The position numbers and the translations under genes were made by a program. A stretch of 64,000 bases of DNA from Cymodocea nodosa (lineage: Eukaryota; Streptophyta; Magnoliopsida; Alismatales; Cymodoceaceae). The stretch is taken from positions 21,273,501 to 21,337,500 of the forward strand of contig CM072335.1 in the NCBI GenBank assembly GCA_036874045.1. The letters are read 5' to 3'. Within the stretch, counting starts at the first letter, position 1, and each line of letters starts with the position of its first letter. The notes below the pieces were generated by a model. That model was not told where the DNA came from. It searched no databases and worked only from the letters and a program-made list of their open reading frames with translations. Shown piece by piece: positions 31,253 through 43,613 of this stretch.

Positions 31253-33388
31253 TGTTTGGGTTTTCCCAACACTACACTAGAAAAATTTGGATTTGTTACT
31301 TTTGTTTTTACTTAGTTAATTTATCTTTATGCCTATTCTTTCTTTTAGAAGTAAACAAACAACCTTTAATACAATTTAGATATTAATTCTAATTTGTACT
31401 TTAACTGCAAGTGCACAGTGTCTATTGTATCAGTGTGCAAGTACAAGTCGATCCCACGAGGAATTGCTGACGAACTTGAGAACTGTTTGCTTGTTAAAAA
31501 TCAAATTTATATATTCAATAAGCTCTCCGTTGAATTACAACTAACTCAACGGACTAAGTTCGTTAAGTTATGGATAACTCAACAGACTAACCTCATGGAC
31601 TTAAGTTAACTCCACGAGCCTGTCTTTTCTTTTTAATACTGCTATTTACAAAGGAATTCAGACAACTATTAGGCGATTCCATAGATTATAAATAACATCA
31701 ATTAAGCTCTTTAATGTTAGTTAACATTGGATTTATCATTGAGCAATACTAACATTCAGATAATTCAAACATTAACCATTAAAATCTTTGAGTCTTTTGA
31801 ACGAACCAATTTCAGTAAATTGTAATACTAAAATAAACATAAAACAATCACAACACTAACAAAGATAACATTAATCACGATACAACACAAACAATATAAC
31901 ACTCAAATACAACATACAAACATAGATAAATTGTTTTTGGTATTTTTGTTTTAATATGAACATGGAAATGGGCGAAAGGTAAAATGTAAAGTAATCTCAC
32001 CTAACAGTAAATACTTCCGACACTAATTGCAACACGATTACACCATTGAAAATTAAACCACTTACAATTCTGTCTCCTCTCCCTATGGAATCGTGAGTCC
32101 AGAATTGCAAGATGATCTCCTCTTCAGCATACAGGCATCAACTCGAAGCCAAGACTAAAAGCTTTACGATCTCCTGAAATATGAGTCGGCGCTTGGTGAA
32201 AATGGCTTCCCTTCCCGCAACGTGATCACTCCTCACAGTGGTTATTAGGCACTGTGTTTGGCTTGGAATCGACCCGACATCAGGCAAGTATCTTCACAGA
32301 CCTCCGATGGTTGGTGTGGTACTTTAGAGAATTACGACGCCGATCCTCCTCTACACACACTATCCGCCCATCGATCACACACTTTTTTTCTTCTTCTTTT
32401 CTTTTATATTTCTTCAGTAGTAACTGCTTCTGCTTGAATGGTCAATTGGATTTCCTTCATTCATATCAACGACGATGCTTTCTTCTCCCTACGTGATTGA
32501 ATTCCTACGTGATACGTGCAAATGTGGTTTTTCTCTTCCAACTGTCTATTCCTGCAACCGCTACAGTGGCATATTAGAAAATATATAATCTGTGGAGTTA
32601 CAGATAACTCAACGGACTTTCTTCGTTGATTTAACTATAAAACACATGCATAAATTTAACTATCCGATGCTTAAGTGCATTTCAGATACTTATAAACTTA
32701 ATTATTCAATGCTTAGGTGCATTTCGGATAGTTACAGCTAACTCACCGATATATAACTTAAGTAAATCTACCAGATCTCAACATGTGTCAGTAGTAGTTT
32801 AATCATAAAATAATATTTCAGAGAGTTACAGGTCTAACTATCCGATGCTCAGATGCATTTCGGATAGTTACAGCTAACTCACCGAAAATCCACTTAAGTC
32901 ACTTTCCTAGAACATGACACGTGTCCTCAACTATTTTCTAAATAAAAAGAGATTTTGGAGAGTTACAGGGATAACTACCTGATGCCCAACTACAATTTCA
33001 GATAGTTATAGATAACTCACCGAAAGTTCACTTAAGTCATTCATTATGATTTCGACACGTGTACTTCAGGAAATAATAAAATATTCTCTCAAAATATAAT
33101 TGTTCGGTAATTTAAACATAACTATCCGATACATATTCAGTATGTTAAACATAACTATCTGAAATATCAGAAAATTCGGATACTTAAGAATTTCACAGCC
33201 TACAACTTACCGACAGTTCATAAATGTACTAAATTAACATTAATTCCCTCACATTAAGCAAATTCTTCAATTAAAGCATATAACAGTGCAATTATAACAT
33301 AATGGCTTAATTCTTATATGATAAGCTAAATATTATGCAATTAACCATCATTTAACCATTAATAATATGCACTTTTTCATTCTAAACA
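31253..33388 (-). repeat. 5' LTR of the Athila element (right)
   Basis: 2136 bp with plus-strand ends TGTTTGGG...CTAAACA. Over the first ~390 bp I count a little over 20 differences from the left LTR, all transitions. Hairpin at 31542-31570 (one arm changed to GTTCGTTAAGTT), AACTATCCGA palindromes at about 32658, 32836 and 33120, and G-box-like sites partly decayed to CATG forms. ORFs 31394-31609 and 32254-32496 fall within it and are not genes. Confidence 0.92.
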
Positions 33389-33393
33389 TGTAC
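33389..33393. other. Target-site duplication TGTAC, right copy
   Basis: TGTAC follows CTAAACA at the end of the Athila 5' LTR and repeats 16160-16164; copia B gag resumes here (TACACTTTGGATGATC). Confidence 0.93.
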
Positions 33394-34857
33394 ACTTTGG
33401 ATGATCTTATAGGAAATTTTATAACCTATGACGTATAATACTTAGAGTCAAAAAGGAAGAATCCTAGAAGAGATTTAACTTTTGAAGTTGATAGAGACTC
33501 AAAAGTTATTAGTGATTTTAACATAGATTTACTTTTGTTGACCAGAAAATTTCAAAATTTGTTAAAGAATTGTAGGAACTTCAGGTTAACAAAGATATTT
33601 AGAGATGTGGAGAAGAAGTCATTTTAAAAGGATAAAATCATATGCTACAAGTGCAACAAGCTGGATCACTTTCAAACTCATTACCCTCTCAACAAGAATA
33701 AAAAGAAAAAGAGCTTTAAAATAGATAAGAACAAAAAGTTCAAAAAGAGAAGAGTACTAAAGGTGACATGGGATGACTCTTTTTCTTCACAAGGTAAAGA
33801 AAAGAAGGATTCAACATCAGAAAGTGAATCATTTTCAAGTTCAAATTCAAAGAAAGAAAATTTAGCAAATATATGCTTTATGGAAAATTCCAGTGAGGTA
33901 TCTTTGATCTTGATGTTAGTTATGAAAAATTTGATAGACTACTTATTAAATATAATAAACTAGCTAAAAAGTACAAAAGATCAAAATTAGAAGTTAAGAA
34001 TACTAGGAAATTACTAGATGAATCTGTAAATAAAATTGATTTTCTAAATTCTACATTGAATAAATTTAAGGAAGAAATTAGAAGCATACACAAGACATTT
34101 TAAAGTTTAAAATAATTGAAAAAGACTTGCATGCTAATTGTGAAAATTTAGTTACTAATAAGAAGAAAATGATTTCTGAAGTTGAAAAATTAAACTTGAC
34201 TATTATAGATTTAAATTCTAAAATTAACATATTGAAACTTAAGGTATGTGATTAGAAAGCCACCTTAAGTAAATGGAATAATAGTCAAACTATAACAAAT
34301 AAACTTAGTAGCAAAATATCAAATGTAGAAAAACATAGTATTAGATTATACGATGTATCTTTTGAAAATTATGTATTACATGATAGTACTTCTAAGAATA
34401 ATGTTTTTATTTCAAGTACTAAGGATAAGAAGAAAAAAAATTGTCCCTTGTATAGTTAGGTAAGGAGATAAATATGTGTAGGTAGATAAATTAACAAAGA
34501 AAAATCACAACACATAAATAATGACACAAGATCTTAAAGCCATAAAAGAAATTTTCAAAAGAATCAAGCTAAGTTCTTTGGAAATTGTAGTTTAAATATC
34601 TTTGATTAGTTTTATTTAAATCTGGATAATATCACTTATTGGAACATTCCTGTTAAAAATCAGAAATTAAATAAAATGGTAAATAAAAATTTCAACTCTA
34701 CAAGACATGGAAATAATTTTTTTGATGATTATAATGATAAGTTAAATAAACGTAGAAATAGTTATTAGAAAAAAAAAGGTTGAAATAAAAAATTATTGGT
34801 TTTAAGCTTATTTCTCCCTCTAACATTCTTCGACTTACTTAGGAATGAGTTCCAAGA
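33389..34857 (+). pseudogene. Copia element B, right part: Gag C-terminus with zinc knuckle
   Basis: Continuation of the gag split at 16164 (YTLDDLIGNF, then SKRKNPRRDLTFEV). A CCHC-type knuckle CYKCNKLDHFQTHYP at 33648-33692 has its last Cys as Tyr. It is followed by a Lys-rich run, an acidic Ser-rich part (SESESFSSSNSKKEN) in 33763-33963, and a coiled-coil-like stretch with stops. Homology ends at 34857 against the family-A LTR in opposite orientation; protease and the rest of pol are missing. Confidence 0.8.
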
Positions 34858-36461
34858 TGTAGGATCGAATGACTACATAAGAGGGAGGTGAATTGTGTTT
34901 TTCAACATTTTCATTTATAATTGAAACTTCAAAATCAAAAACAAGTCGAGACACTATTTTAATCAAATCATTTTATTCAAGGTTTCAATTACAATATACA
35001 ATTCAATTCTCCTTAGGAATTGTAGATGCAATTATATAATGATACCATGTTTCATCTATTCAATTTCATAACTACAAACAGAGAAAACTAATTTGTAGAA
35101 TTTAAAACATTTCTCCCTATTTAAGATTTTTCTTCTTCTTCTGCAATTCTTTAGTGACAAATATCTGACTTTCTCTTCTTCACCGAATTTGCTTTCTTTT
35201 GATTCTTCAAATCTTCAATGACATATATCTAAATTTCTCTTATTCACTGAATTTTCTTCTATTTGAGAGCTTTTCCTTGGAGAGGTATTTTGATCCCTAA
35301 AAATATATTTCGTTTAATGTATAGGGATAATTGATCAACGAGAATTCTATGCCTTTTATACTGTATCTTCATTTTATACATACCCTCCATGTTTAATCAC
35401 TATCAATTTTCCACTCTTCACGTCTTCTTTTTTTCCTTCATCGAAATACACACATTCTGACCCATGTTTTCCTTTCGAATTTTCTTTAATCATCAGTCCT
35501 AGATCTCTAAAAAATTTCCTGCAAAATAAACTTTCTCATCCATAATTTTCTATCACGCATAATAACAAGTCATGTTAATGTTAACTAAATGAGTAAAACA
35601 AGTAGATTTATAACTTAATGTATCTAACTTAACAAGTTCATCATGTGCCATATCACATGACAAGTACTATAGCTAACTCAATGAACTAAGTCTGTGGTGT
35701 TACGCTAATTCAACGAATTAGTAAAAATGTCTTTCGAAAGGTTAAATGCTAACTCATCGAAAATAGTTTGAGTTTCGGATAATTACGGTTGTAAGTCTCC
35801 GAAAATCTTGATAACTCATCGATCTAGTAATAATAAATGTTTTTACAATAAGGTATTTACCACGTGCAAGAATAATAACTTTAAGTTTATAACGCTAACC
35901 TAATGCATTACCTTAGTGTTCAATATAGCAACTTAATGTGTTTAATTATGTTAACTTAACAAGTTAAATATATGCAACTCATGTGATACAACATTCGTAA
36001 ACTTTAATTTCACCACATGCATAATACTAACTTAACAAGTTAGTCTCTTCTTTTTAACCTTTTGCTCACTAACTTAACGAGTTCTCATGTGACCTATTTT
36101 AACCTTTAAGCTTATAATTCAATGAGTTCTCATGTGACCTTTATACAAATAACACACTAACTCAATGAGTTATCTTAACATACATTGTATATGATATAGA
36201 AAATATAACTTTAAAACATATCATGCTTTACAATAAAAACACACGTTAACTTAACATTTAGTTAAATGAAAAGTTAGTATAACTTAACGACTAGTTATTT
36301 AACTTATTATAATCTTAGATCCATTACAGACAAGTATTTATATCAGTAAGCCTTTTCTATATTAATTGATATTCTTAATTTACTTTCACAAACATTAGTA
36401 ATTGGGTAAATATAATGATTACATTCGTTTAGTACACATCATCAAAACAAAATGCTCAACA
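34858..36461 (-). repeat. 3' LTR of copia element A (minus)
   Basis: 1604 bp. On the plus strand it runs TGTAGGATCG... to ...GCTCAACA, followed by a polypurine tract. Partner in family: 61708-63424. Five CACGTG sites of that copy are CATGTG or CACATG here (35654, 35980, 36014, 36086, 36131), each by one CpG transition; one CACGTG remains at 35871-35876. Confidence 0.88.
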
Positions 36462-36477
36462 ATCTCCCCCTTTTTGA
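36462..36477 (-). other. Polypurine tract of copia A (minus)
   Basis: Minus strand AAAAAGGGGGAGAT precedes TGTTGAGC. The same sequence is at 61693-61707. Two more 'ctccccctttt' tracts occur at 36666-36676 and 36706-36716, matching the tandem purine tracts of other SIRE-like 3' regions. Confidence 0.85.
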
Positions 36478-36909
36478 TGATAACAAAATCATATTAAATC
36501 AATTATAAAATATGTTTAACTCAATGAAGCACCTCTATTGGGTTAAGTTTTAATTCAACAAACAAGTTTGTTGACTTAAGTTCACTTAAGGTTATATCTG
36601 TTGTTTGTGTAAAAAACATCTCTTAGAAGTAAAACTTTCAGAAAAATTTCAACAATTACATAATCATCTCCCCCTTTTTAATATATGCATTTAAACTCAT
36701 AATCATCTCCCCCTTTTTGTCATTAATCAAAAAGATCATTACACAGTATAAAAATCGAGAGACAAGTATGCACAACTAAACTTTCTATAAACATTAATAA
36801 GAATGAAAACACATTTACAGTAAAATGTATTGTTCAAATAGTCAAACAATAAATACAAACATTATATTTTGTATTCAAACATCAAATAAATAGACAAATG
36901 ATAATACAT

Positions 36910-39185
36910 TTATTTATTCCTCCTAATGATATCACTAATAGCATTACAAATTTTATCTCCTAAATGCCTAATATCATTTCTGATGTCATTCAGCACTACA
37001 TCTAAGTTAGGAGGTAGCTCTAGTTGTTGTTGTACTTGATCTGAATAGTTCTACTATTGTTGTTGTTTTGTAAGGTTAGGTTGTTGTTGTTGCTATTATT
37101 GGGTTTGCTGGTATTTTTGCAAATCTTTGACACTGAATGCTCTCATGCCTTTAGTTTTAGAGGGCTAGTCAGATAAATTCAATTGGCTTGCAAGAATTTG
37201 ACATACAGCATCACTAAAAAATAACTTTAAACTTATATGGTGTAGTTGATATATGAAAACATCAAACCAATTTATTTGAATTCTGTTTAGTATGTTATAA
37301 GTTGCATATAAGCAACTTCTGCTTACTTCTAGATTATGTTCGACTCTTTAAAATAAATTTGCATGCAAAATATTTGCAATAAACCTAGCTTTTGTATTCA
37401 AATTTTCCATTAATCTCATTTCAGTATATACACTTGGAATCTGTGATAAAGATTGAATGTCCCATTATAGTTGTGTAACAATGTCAAATCTGTTTGTAAC
37501 AACAACACCTTCATTCCTTAATCCCAAAACTTCCAAAATCAATTTAGGAGATAAAATAAACTCCTATTGAGTTATTTGAGTTGTCAATAGATTTTCATTA
37601 TATACCAGATTGCTGTAAAAAGTTACAATAAGCTCTTTATATTGCTTCTATTTTGTTCCAACTGGTAAGAATTGCATTAAGCCTTAAAACTCAAATAAAT
37701 CCTTTATTTCCAGTAAACTTCTAAATTTTATTGGTCGAGCATGTAGAATTTGACAAGAAATCAAACTATTGTATTTTGCAATGCTTCCTTAGATCTAAAA
37801 TATATTGAATTGCCTTGAATGTTTAGTATTCTATACTTAGAAGGTGATACCTGAAGCCTTGATTTAGAATTTAAGTCTCCTTCAAGAATCTCTTCTTTAA
37901 AATGAATGTCATTGTGTTCCTCTGCTAAAATATTTTCTTGAAGTTGCTTAGGTAAGCTTGATTATCTAGCTTCAACAATGTAAGGAACATTTGCAATATC
38001 TGCAACATCCATAAGTTCAGTTTCTATAGAACGTTCAGAGTGCAATTCTTCCACAAATTCAATAGCTAGTGTATCTATCTATAATTCTTCATTTTCCTCA
38101 ACAGATATTTCCATTTCAACATGCTGTGAATTCTCAAACTTTGGTTTTATAGATTCTGAAAAAGGCTGATCAACGTTAAGCTCTTCTAGAGTCTTATCTT
38201 TTTCAATAGTTGCTACTCTAGACAATCTAGCCTTTGAACTAGTTATTGCTTCAATATTTTCAAGCACATCGGCAATAACTTATTCAATGTCATCTACCTG
38301 ATGCTCTGATTGTTCAATTACCTTATCATCAAGGCTTGAAACTATAGAAAAACTTGAACTAATTTGTTGCTTTGAGTGCTTTTCAAGTTTTCTAGAAAAA
38401 GATAACAAAGTTTCATCATCATCATCAGTTTCAGTGTATTTTGAACTAATGACCTTGTCAGATGCATTGAAAGGCACAATGTCTAGACATACATTGCCCT
38501 TTGGAAATAAATCCTCATTTGATTTTTCTTTTTCAACAAATTTTGTTTCCTTAGAAACAATTTCTTTTTGCTTTATTTTTTTAACTCTTTGTGTCTTGTA
38601 ACAAGTCAGATGTTCTTCCTGTTGAATTATTGCTGTTTTCTTATGCATTTATTTCAAAAAAGTTTGCTATTTCAATTCTTTGAAAGCACTCTCAATAGTT
38701 ATAGCTTTACGAAGACTTTCAACTATTTCTTTATCTACAACAATATTTGTTTGTTTTTCCTTTAAAAATAAAGGTGTAGGTATTGCAGATTCATGTTCTT
38801 CTTCAAATGTTGTAAGTTGTGTTCCGTTGATAGGTGTTTGAGGAATTCTATTTGATGAACCTACTCTTTTTTCCAGGTATTTAGCATATTGTTCCAAAAA
38901 TGCTATTTCAGCACATTTCATACGATACTCTTTATCAAATTTACTTCTAATACCCATGTATTGTATATTGTCAGTAGTATTTTTAAGTTCTTGCCAAACT
39001 TCATCAAGTATTTCTTCAGAAAAGAAATAGTCACTATATATTTGAGCTAACATTTTGTCTACTTGAAAAATCTTCTTAAACCATGTACGTGGAACTTCAT
39101 CTACATCTATTTCTTTGCCTTTTGCATTTCCTCTACCTCTTCCTTTTCCTTTGCCACGCCCTTTGTAGAACTTTGAATACATCAT
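36910..39185 (-). pseudogene. Accessory ORF of copia A (minus)
   Basis: Starts MMYSKFYKGRGKGKGRGRGN, a basic Gly/Lys/Arg-rich head (possible nuclear localisation or nucleic-acid binding). It continues PRTWFKKIFQVDKMLAQIYS, MGIRSKFDKEYRMKCAEIAF, EQYAKYLEKR, an acidic Ser/Glu-rich middle with several stops (39185-38079), FLPVGTK and ELIVTFYSNL, LGLRNEGVVVTNRFD (~37510), ARFIANILHANLF (~37380), NRIQINWFDVF, a Gln-rich stretch and the end LNDIRNDIRHLGDKICNAIS. Homologous over its whole length to 58967-61212. Its location after pol is that of env-like ORFs, but it has no membrane segments. Function unknown. Confidence 0.82.
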
Positions 39186-39714
39186 TGCAGGTGATTATAG
39201 GAACAAGTGGGAAAAATTTTCAAAAAGATGTTATGAGATAACCTAAGTTCTTGTGTAATAAGTGTTTAAATAAGGTTTCAGTAGAATAACTTAACGAGTC
39301 TATTAGTCGGGTTTTGGTTTTACATGAATATTGAATAAAATTTATTCAATTGAGGTACCCAAAAAAATTTAAGCATAACTCGTAGAGTTACCTAACCTAA
39401 CGAGTAAAACACTATCTAGAGGTAGTTTTACATGTTACCTTACATAACATAATGTCTAATTAGTATACTTAACTAAAAATCAAGTTTCAGATGTTTTCAA
39501 TTGAAGGCTTCCAAAAACAACATACAAGCTAAAAGTAACTTATATAAACATTATCTTGAGAACATTGTAAACTATTCTAATATTCTTTTTATGAACCTAA
39601 AATAGTTTGTTTGTTTGTTAAATTGTTTCATCAAGATCCTAAGAGGACTAAACTTAGATTAACTAAGGTTTATATTCTGAATGATATTAATCTATTTTGG
39701 ACATTGTAATTCCT

Positions 39715-40715
39715 CCTCCTACAAATATACTTCAAATATATTCAATAACATACAAAATATAATTATATAAAATAGGTGTTAATTGTAACTATACTTTAAA
39801 TTTTTCTTTTTAGAAAATTTTCGTTATCCTAAATTCATCAAGAATGATTTCTAGAATCAACTCCAACTATATATGAATCAAAACATAACTTTAAACTTAA
39901 TATGATTAACACAAGGAGAATAAAGAAATGTATATTAAATAAACAATTTCAAAAGTACTAGTTTAGATTCAACAAGTTAGTAGTCATATTGGTAGAAACT
40001 ATATTTGATTCAAAGATATTTGTATTTAATGAAACAACTTTTATCTTTTCAAAATAGTAAATGTTGATAATTTTCTTTAAAAGTTAGTTTGAAAAACTTG
40101 AATCATACAAGAGCTTTCTAATGTACCCGTGTAATGAGCTTTCAGTCAACAATCTTAAGTCTAATCAAGAACTTAGATTGCTAGATTTAAAGAATCCTTT
40201 TTTAGGACAACAATCCTTATAAACTTATCTACTCAAGTATAAGAGGCTTGTGATCAAACTAATCAATAAACTCTCAAAGATTTTCACTTTGTAAGCACTT
40301 TTTATTTTAAGCACAATATATATGTATTTCATTAATACAAATGCAATAAAACACAAGTCTCATACAATTTTTACTTCTCTGATTTTACTAAAAATATGAA
40401 TCAATTTCAATAAGCTCATACATTTGATCAGTAGTTTAATATGATTTACATATAAATTATTCTACAAGTTTAATCAAACAAGTCAAACTCATTTTTGATC
40501 ATATGCACTTTCATTGATCCAAAGAAAACACTTAATCAACATTTCAGGATTTTAGAGGAATTTAATGTTTTTCATTGACATTTCCACCTAAAATTTTAAA
40601 AACCATTAAACTTAGAAAAATAAGTAAAATCAATAAGATACTACTATAATTTTATCGTAAATACATAGTATCTTATACAATAGTTTGATATTACTTAGAT
40701 ATTTATGATAAGTAT
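39715..40715 (-). other. Non-coding module between pol and accessory ORF (copia A, minus)
   Basis: Diverged copy of 57460-58450 and of 18500-19520 in the Athila element. It includes the block 'acaagagctttctaatgtac' (40106-40125) and 'gagctttcagtcaacaatc' at 40137. On the element strand it begins with a stem-loop (arms 40635-40643 and 40666-40674, AAGATACTA/TAGTATCTT) and ends with an acceptor-like TATATTTGTAGG at 39719-39730. No coding potential. Confidence 0.82.
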
Positions 40716-40761
40716 TATCTATGAGGTAAACAACATTATCAACAATATTTATCTTTTGTGG

Positions 40762-42044
40762 AGTTTAAGCATTTTACACATCGCATAGCCTACAAATACC
40801 TAAATTTAATCTTATATAGCAGAAAGTATTTTCATTTAAAGGTTTTGTAAATATATTAGCTAATTGATTTTTACTAGACACAAATCTTAATTTAATTTTT
40901 CCTTTAATTATGTTATCTCTTAGAAAGTGATGTCTAATCTCTATATGTTTTGCTCAAGAATGTAATACAAAATTTTTAGAAAGATTTATTGCAGAACTAC
41001 TATCATAATAAATCTCAGTTGTATCATAAGATAATCTAAAATCTTCTAAAGTTTGCCTTATCCATAGAATCTAAGTGTAACACAATGTAGCAGTAACATA
41101 TTCAGCTTCAATGGTTGAAATTACTACACAATTTTGCTTTTTACTAAACCCTGACACCAAATTATTTCCCAATAATTGACATGTGCCACTAGTACTCTTT
41201 CTATTAGATTTAGATCTTATGTAATCAACATCAGTATATCTTATAAGATCTATTGAACTATCCTTAAAATAATAAAGTCTGAAATTTTTAGTTCCTTATA
41301 TATATCTAAATATTCTTTTAACAACAATTGAGTGTGATTTTTTAGGAATAGATTGAAATCTAGTATAAGCACACATCAAACATAATATCAGATTTACTAG
41401 TTGTCAAATAAAGTAAAGAACCAATCATACTTCTCTATTTTCTTTGATCTATTGATTTTCCTATGTCATCAATATCTAACTTTAAAGAAGTACATATAGG
41501 AGTTCCTTAAATCTTTATATCATTAGAATTAAATTTCTTAAGCATTTCAACTACATATTTTTCCTGATTTAAAAATATACCTTTATCCATTTGCTTAATT
41601 TGAAGTCTTAGAAAATATGAAAGTTCTCCTATCATACTCATTTCAAGCTGACTGGTCATCTCTTCAAAAAATATTTTTATCAGTTTATCAGAAGTTGCTC
41701 CAAAGATTATATCATCCACATATATTTGAACAACAATCTGATCTTTATCATCTTTCTTGATAAAAAGAGTATGATCTACTTTTCCCATGACATATCCTTG
41801 TTCTACAAGAAAAGTAGATAATCTTTCATACCACGATCTAGGTGCTTGCTTCAAACCATATAAGGCTTTCTTCAATTTATACATAGTTAGGATTATTAAT
41901 ATCTTCAAATCCAAGTCGTTATTTCACATAAACTTCTTCATTAATTAAACCATTTAGAAATGCACTTTTTACATCCATTTGATATAGTTTAAAATCCATA
42001 TAGCAAGCATAGGCCAATAATATTCTAATACTTTCTAACCTAGT
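40762..42044 (-). pseudogene. Copia A RT (truncated) and RNase H
   Basis: The best open piece, 41914-41507, carries YKLKKALYGLKQAPRSWYER, the catalytic YVDDIIFGATSDKL and YFLRLQIKQMDKGIFLNQE. Further on, broken frames show RNase H remains (YRSMIGSLLYLTTSKSDIMF, DSSST-type and the end region near 40775). The N-terminal part of RT ends at 42044 where 'ctttctaaccta' meets the copia B2 LTR; the plus-strand copy continues from there. Confidence 0.88.
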
Positions 42045-43286
42045 TGTAGGATCGTTGTATCATAAGAGGGGGTGAATTGTGTCTTTAGTAATTAAAATAC
42101 TAGTAGATAAAACAAGAGCACAAAACACTCGTAAATGAAATTCTATTCTTTATAAACTTTAAAGACAGAATTTACAATATCTTTTCAACTCAATTCCCTT
42201 CTTAACGGTTTTGATACAGTAATGTCCGATATATAATTCAAATAGAAAAATGAAGTTCTTATTCAAAACTAATTTCAAATTATATAAAACCTAATCTTTA
42301 TGCACAAAGCTCATTTCCTTCTTTTTGCTCAGCTTCTATATCTCTTTTTTTCTAGTTGTCGAATTTCTAGACTTCTTACGTTTGCTGTTCCTTTTCCAAA
42401 ATTGTTTGGAATTTCGAACTTCTTTTGATGTTGGAGAATTTTTCTAGATATGAATATTTAAACTTAACTTTTCAGTTAGAGATCCGGATTGAATATTCAA
42501 ACTTTTCTAGATATTGAATATTCAAACTTGGTTTTTGAGATTGGGATCCTTATTTTGTAATATAGCTTGTACTCTCTATTAGTAGTCAAACTATGTCTTC
42601 ATGTTCAACATGTTCATCCACTTAATCCATAATCCACGTACTAATTTTTTCTTTAATCCAAATTACTATCTTTTTGAATTTCCACTTTCTCCATTATCAT
42701 TTTGAATTTCCACGATCTCCACTCGTAGATTCACCGAAACTTTATCTTCCTAGAGTCTTGTAGAATATCTTCTAACTCTTTGATTTAGTCAAACACTTAT
42801 CCTTTAAGTCCTGTAAAAACTCGAATACTTATCTATAACTCTTCAAGTTTTTGCACCTACAAAACACGTGACTAAACATAGCAAACTTATCTGTTCGTTA
42901 GTCATTTTATAAAACTCGAAGACTTATCTATCCATGCGTATAAAAACTCGAATAGTTATCTAACTATTCGATTTTCATTACCGAATGCATATGGAGAATG
43001 TGACAACTTAAAACATTAAAAACACACGTGTAGATAACTTAACTATACGAGTTTTTAACATAAACTATTCGACAAAAACGAAACGTTAACTATCTGAAAG
43101 TTTAACTATCGAAAATCTAACTCTTCGAAAACTTTAACTATCCGAAAGTTAACTATCTGAAATAAAAATGAAACTTTTTGATAACCTGTTAACATTTAAT
43201 TATGTGACAATTATACTTAGAGAATATTATTTAGACTTATTTAAAAACTTTAATAAAGCATGTATCATTAAAACAAAATTCCTAAC
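42045..43286 (-). repeat. 3' LTR of copia B2
   Basis: 1242 bp, plus strand TGTAGGATCG...CCTAACA. Contains 'cataagagggggtgaattgtg', the complement of the C-rich motif near LTR 3' ends. A perfect palindrome CGAATAGTTA tc TAACTATTCG lies at 42949-42970, further AACTATCCG/AACTCTTCG-type repeats at 43030-43165, and CACGTG at 42865 and 43025. Confidence 0.85.
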
Positions 43287-43300
43287 AATCTCCCCGTTTT
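43287..43300 (-). other. Polypurine tract of copia B2
   Basis: Minus strand AAAAACGGGGAGAT directly before TGTTAGG; a second tract (complement of 'tctccccctttttgg') lies at 43339-43353. Confidence 0.8.
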
Positions 43301-43613
43301 TGATGATGTCAAAACCTAATAAGTTAAATAATCTATCTTCTCCCCCTTTTTGGCATTATAAAAAAGTAAATAATCTATCTTCAACCTCTTTAGTAATTAA
43401 GTCATTTAAATGTAAGGAAGAAAAACCTTGCTAAGTATACATGAATCAAAAAGATATTTTTAAACATGCATAACTTTAGTGGATTAAGCATAAACTGTTT
43501 AAACATAAACTGTGAAAAATAATCACATGAGCATTAAGTGCAGTAAACAATTTACATAATATTTTTGGTAACAAATTACAATAAATAAATCATGTAATAC
43601 ATAATTTGTATAA

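Larger units (their letters stand above)
16165..33388 (-). mobile_element. Complete Athila-type Ty3/gypsy retrotransposon, 17.2 kb
   Basis: Two LTRs (2206 and 2136 bp) flank 12.9 kb of internal sequence, with matching TGTAC duplications outside. Reading the minus strand from 33388: 5' LTR, PBS of tRNA-Asp type, zinc-knuckle ORF, protease, RT, RNase H, integrase, accessory ORF, a gag core, an F-box/FBA gene, a non-coding module, PPT, 3' LTR. Athila lineage is assigned from RT wording, PBS and size. Gag core after pol and a captured F-box gene are not standard for the lineage. The LTRs differ by roughly 5% over the first ~390 bp by eye, so the insertion is not recent; every gene is broken. Confidence 0.92.
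34858..42044 (-). mobile_element. Ty1/copia element A (minus), 5'-truncated
   Basis: From right to left on the minus strand: RT (cut at 42044), RNase H, non-coding module, accessory ORF, PPT, 3' LTR. The copy at 53873-63424 has the same arrangement on the plus strand. It lies inside copia B gag on the left. On the right it is cut in RT by the LTR of copia B2. RT wording (VQIYVDDIIFGAT) is of SIRE/Maximus type. Confidence 0.88.

Noticed and set aside
31394..31609. 71-residue ORF duplicated at 16306-16521
   Set aside because: It is simply the same LTR sequence in both Athila LTRs; the two-copy conservation reflects LTR identity, not coding selection.
42030..42060. Target-site duplication for copia B2 in copia A RT
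   Set aside because: Only one end of B2 is present; the bases around 42040-42044 cannot be paired with a right-hand copy.
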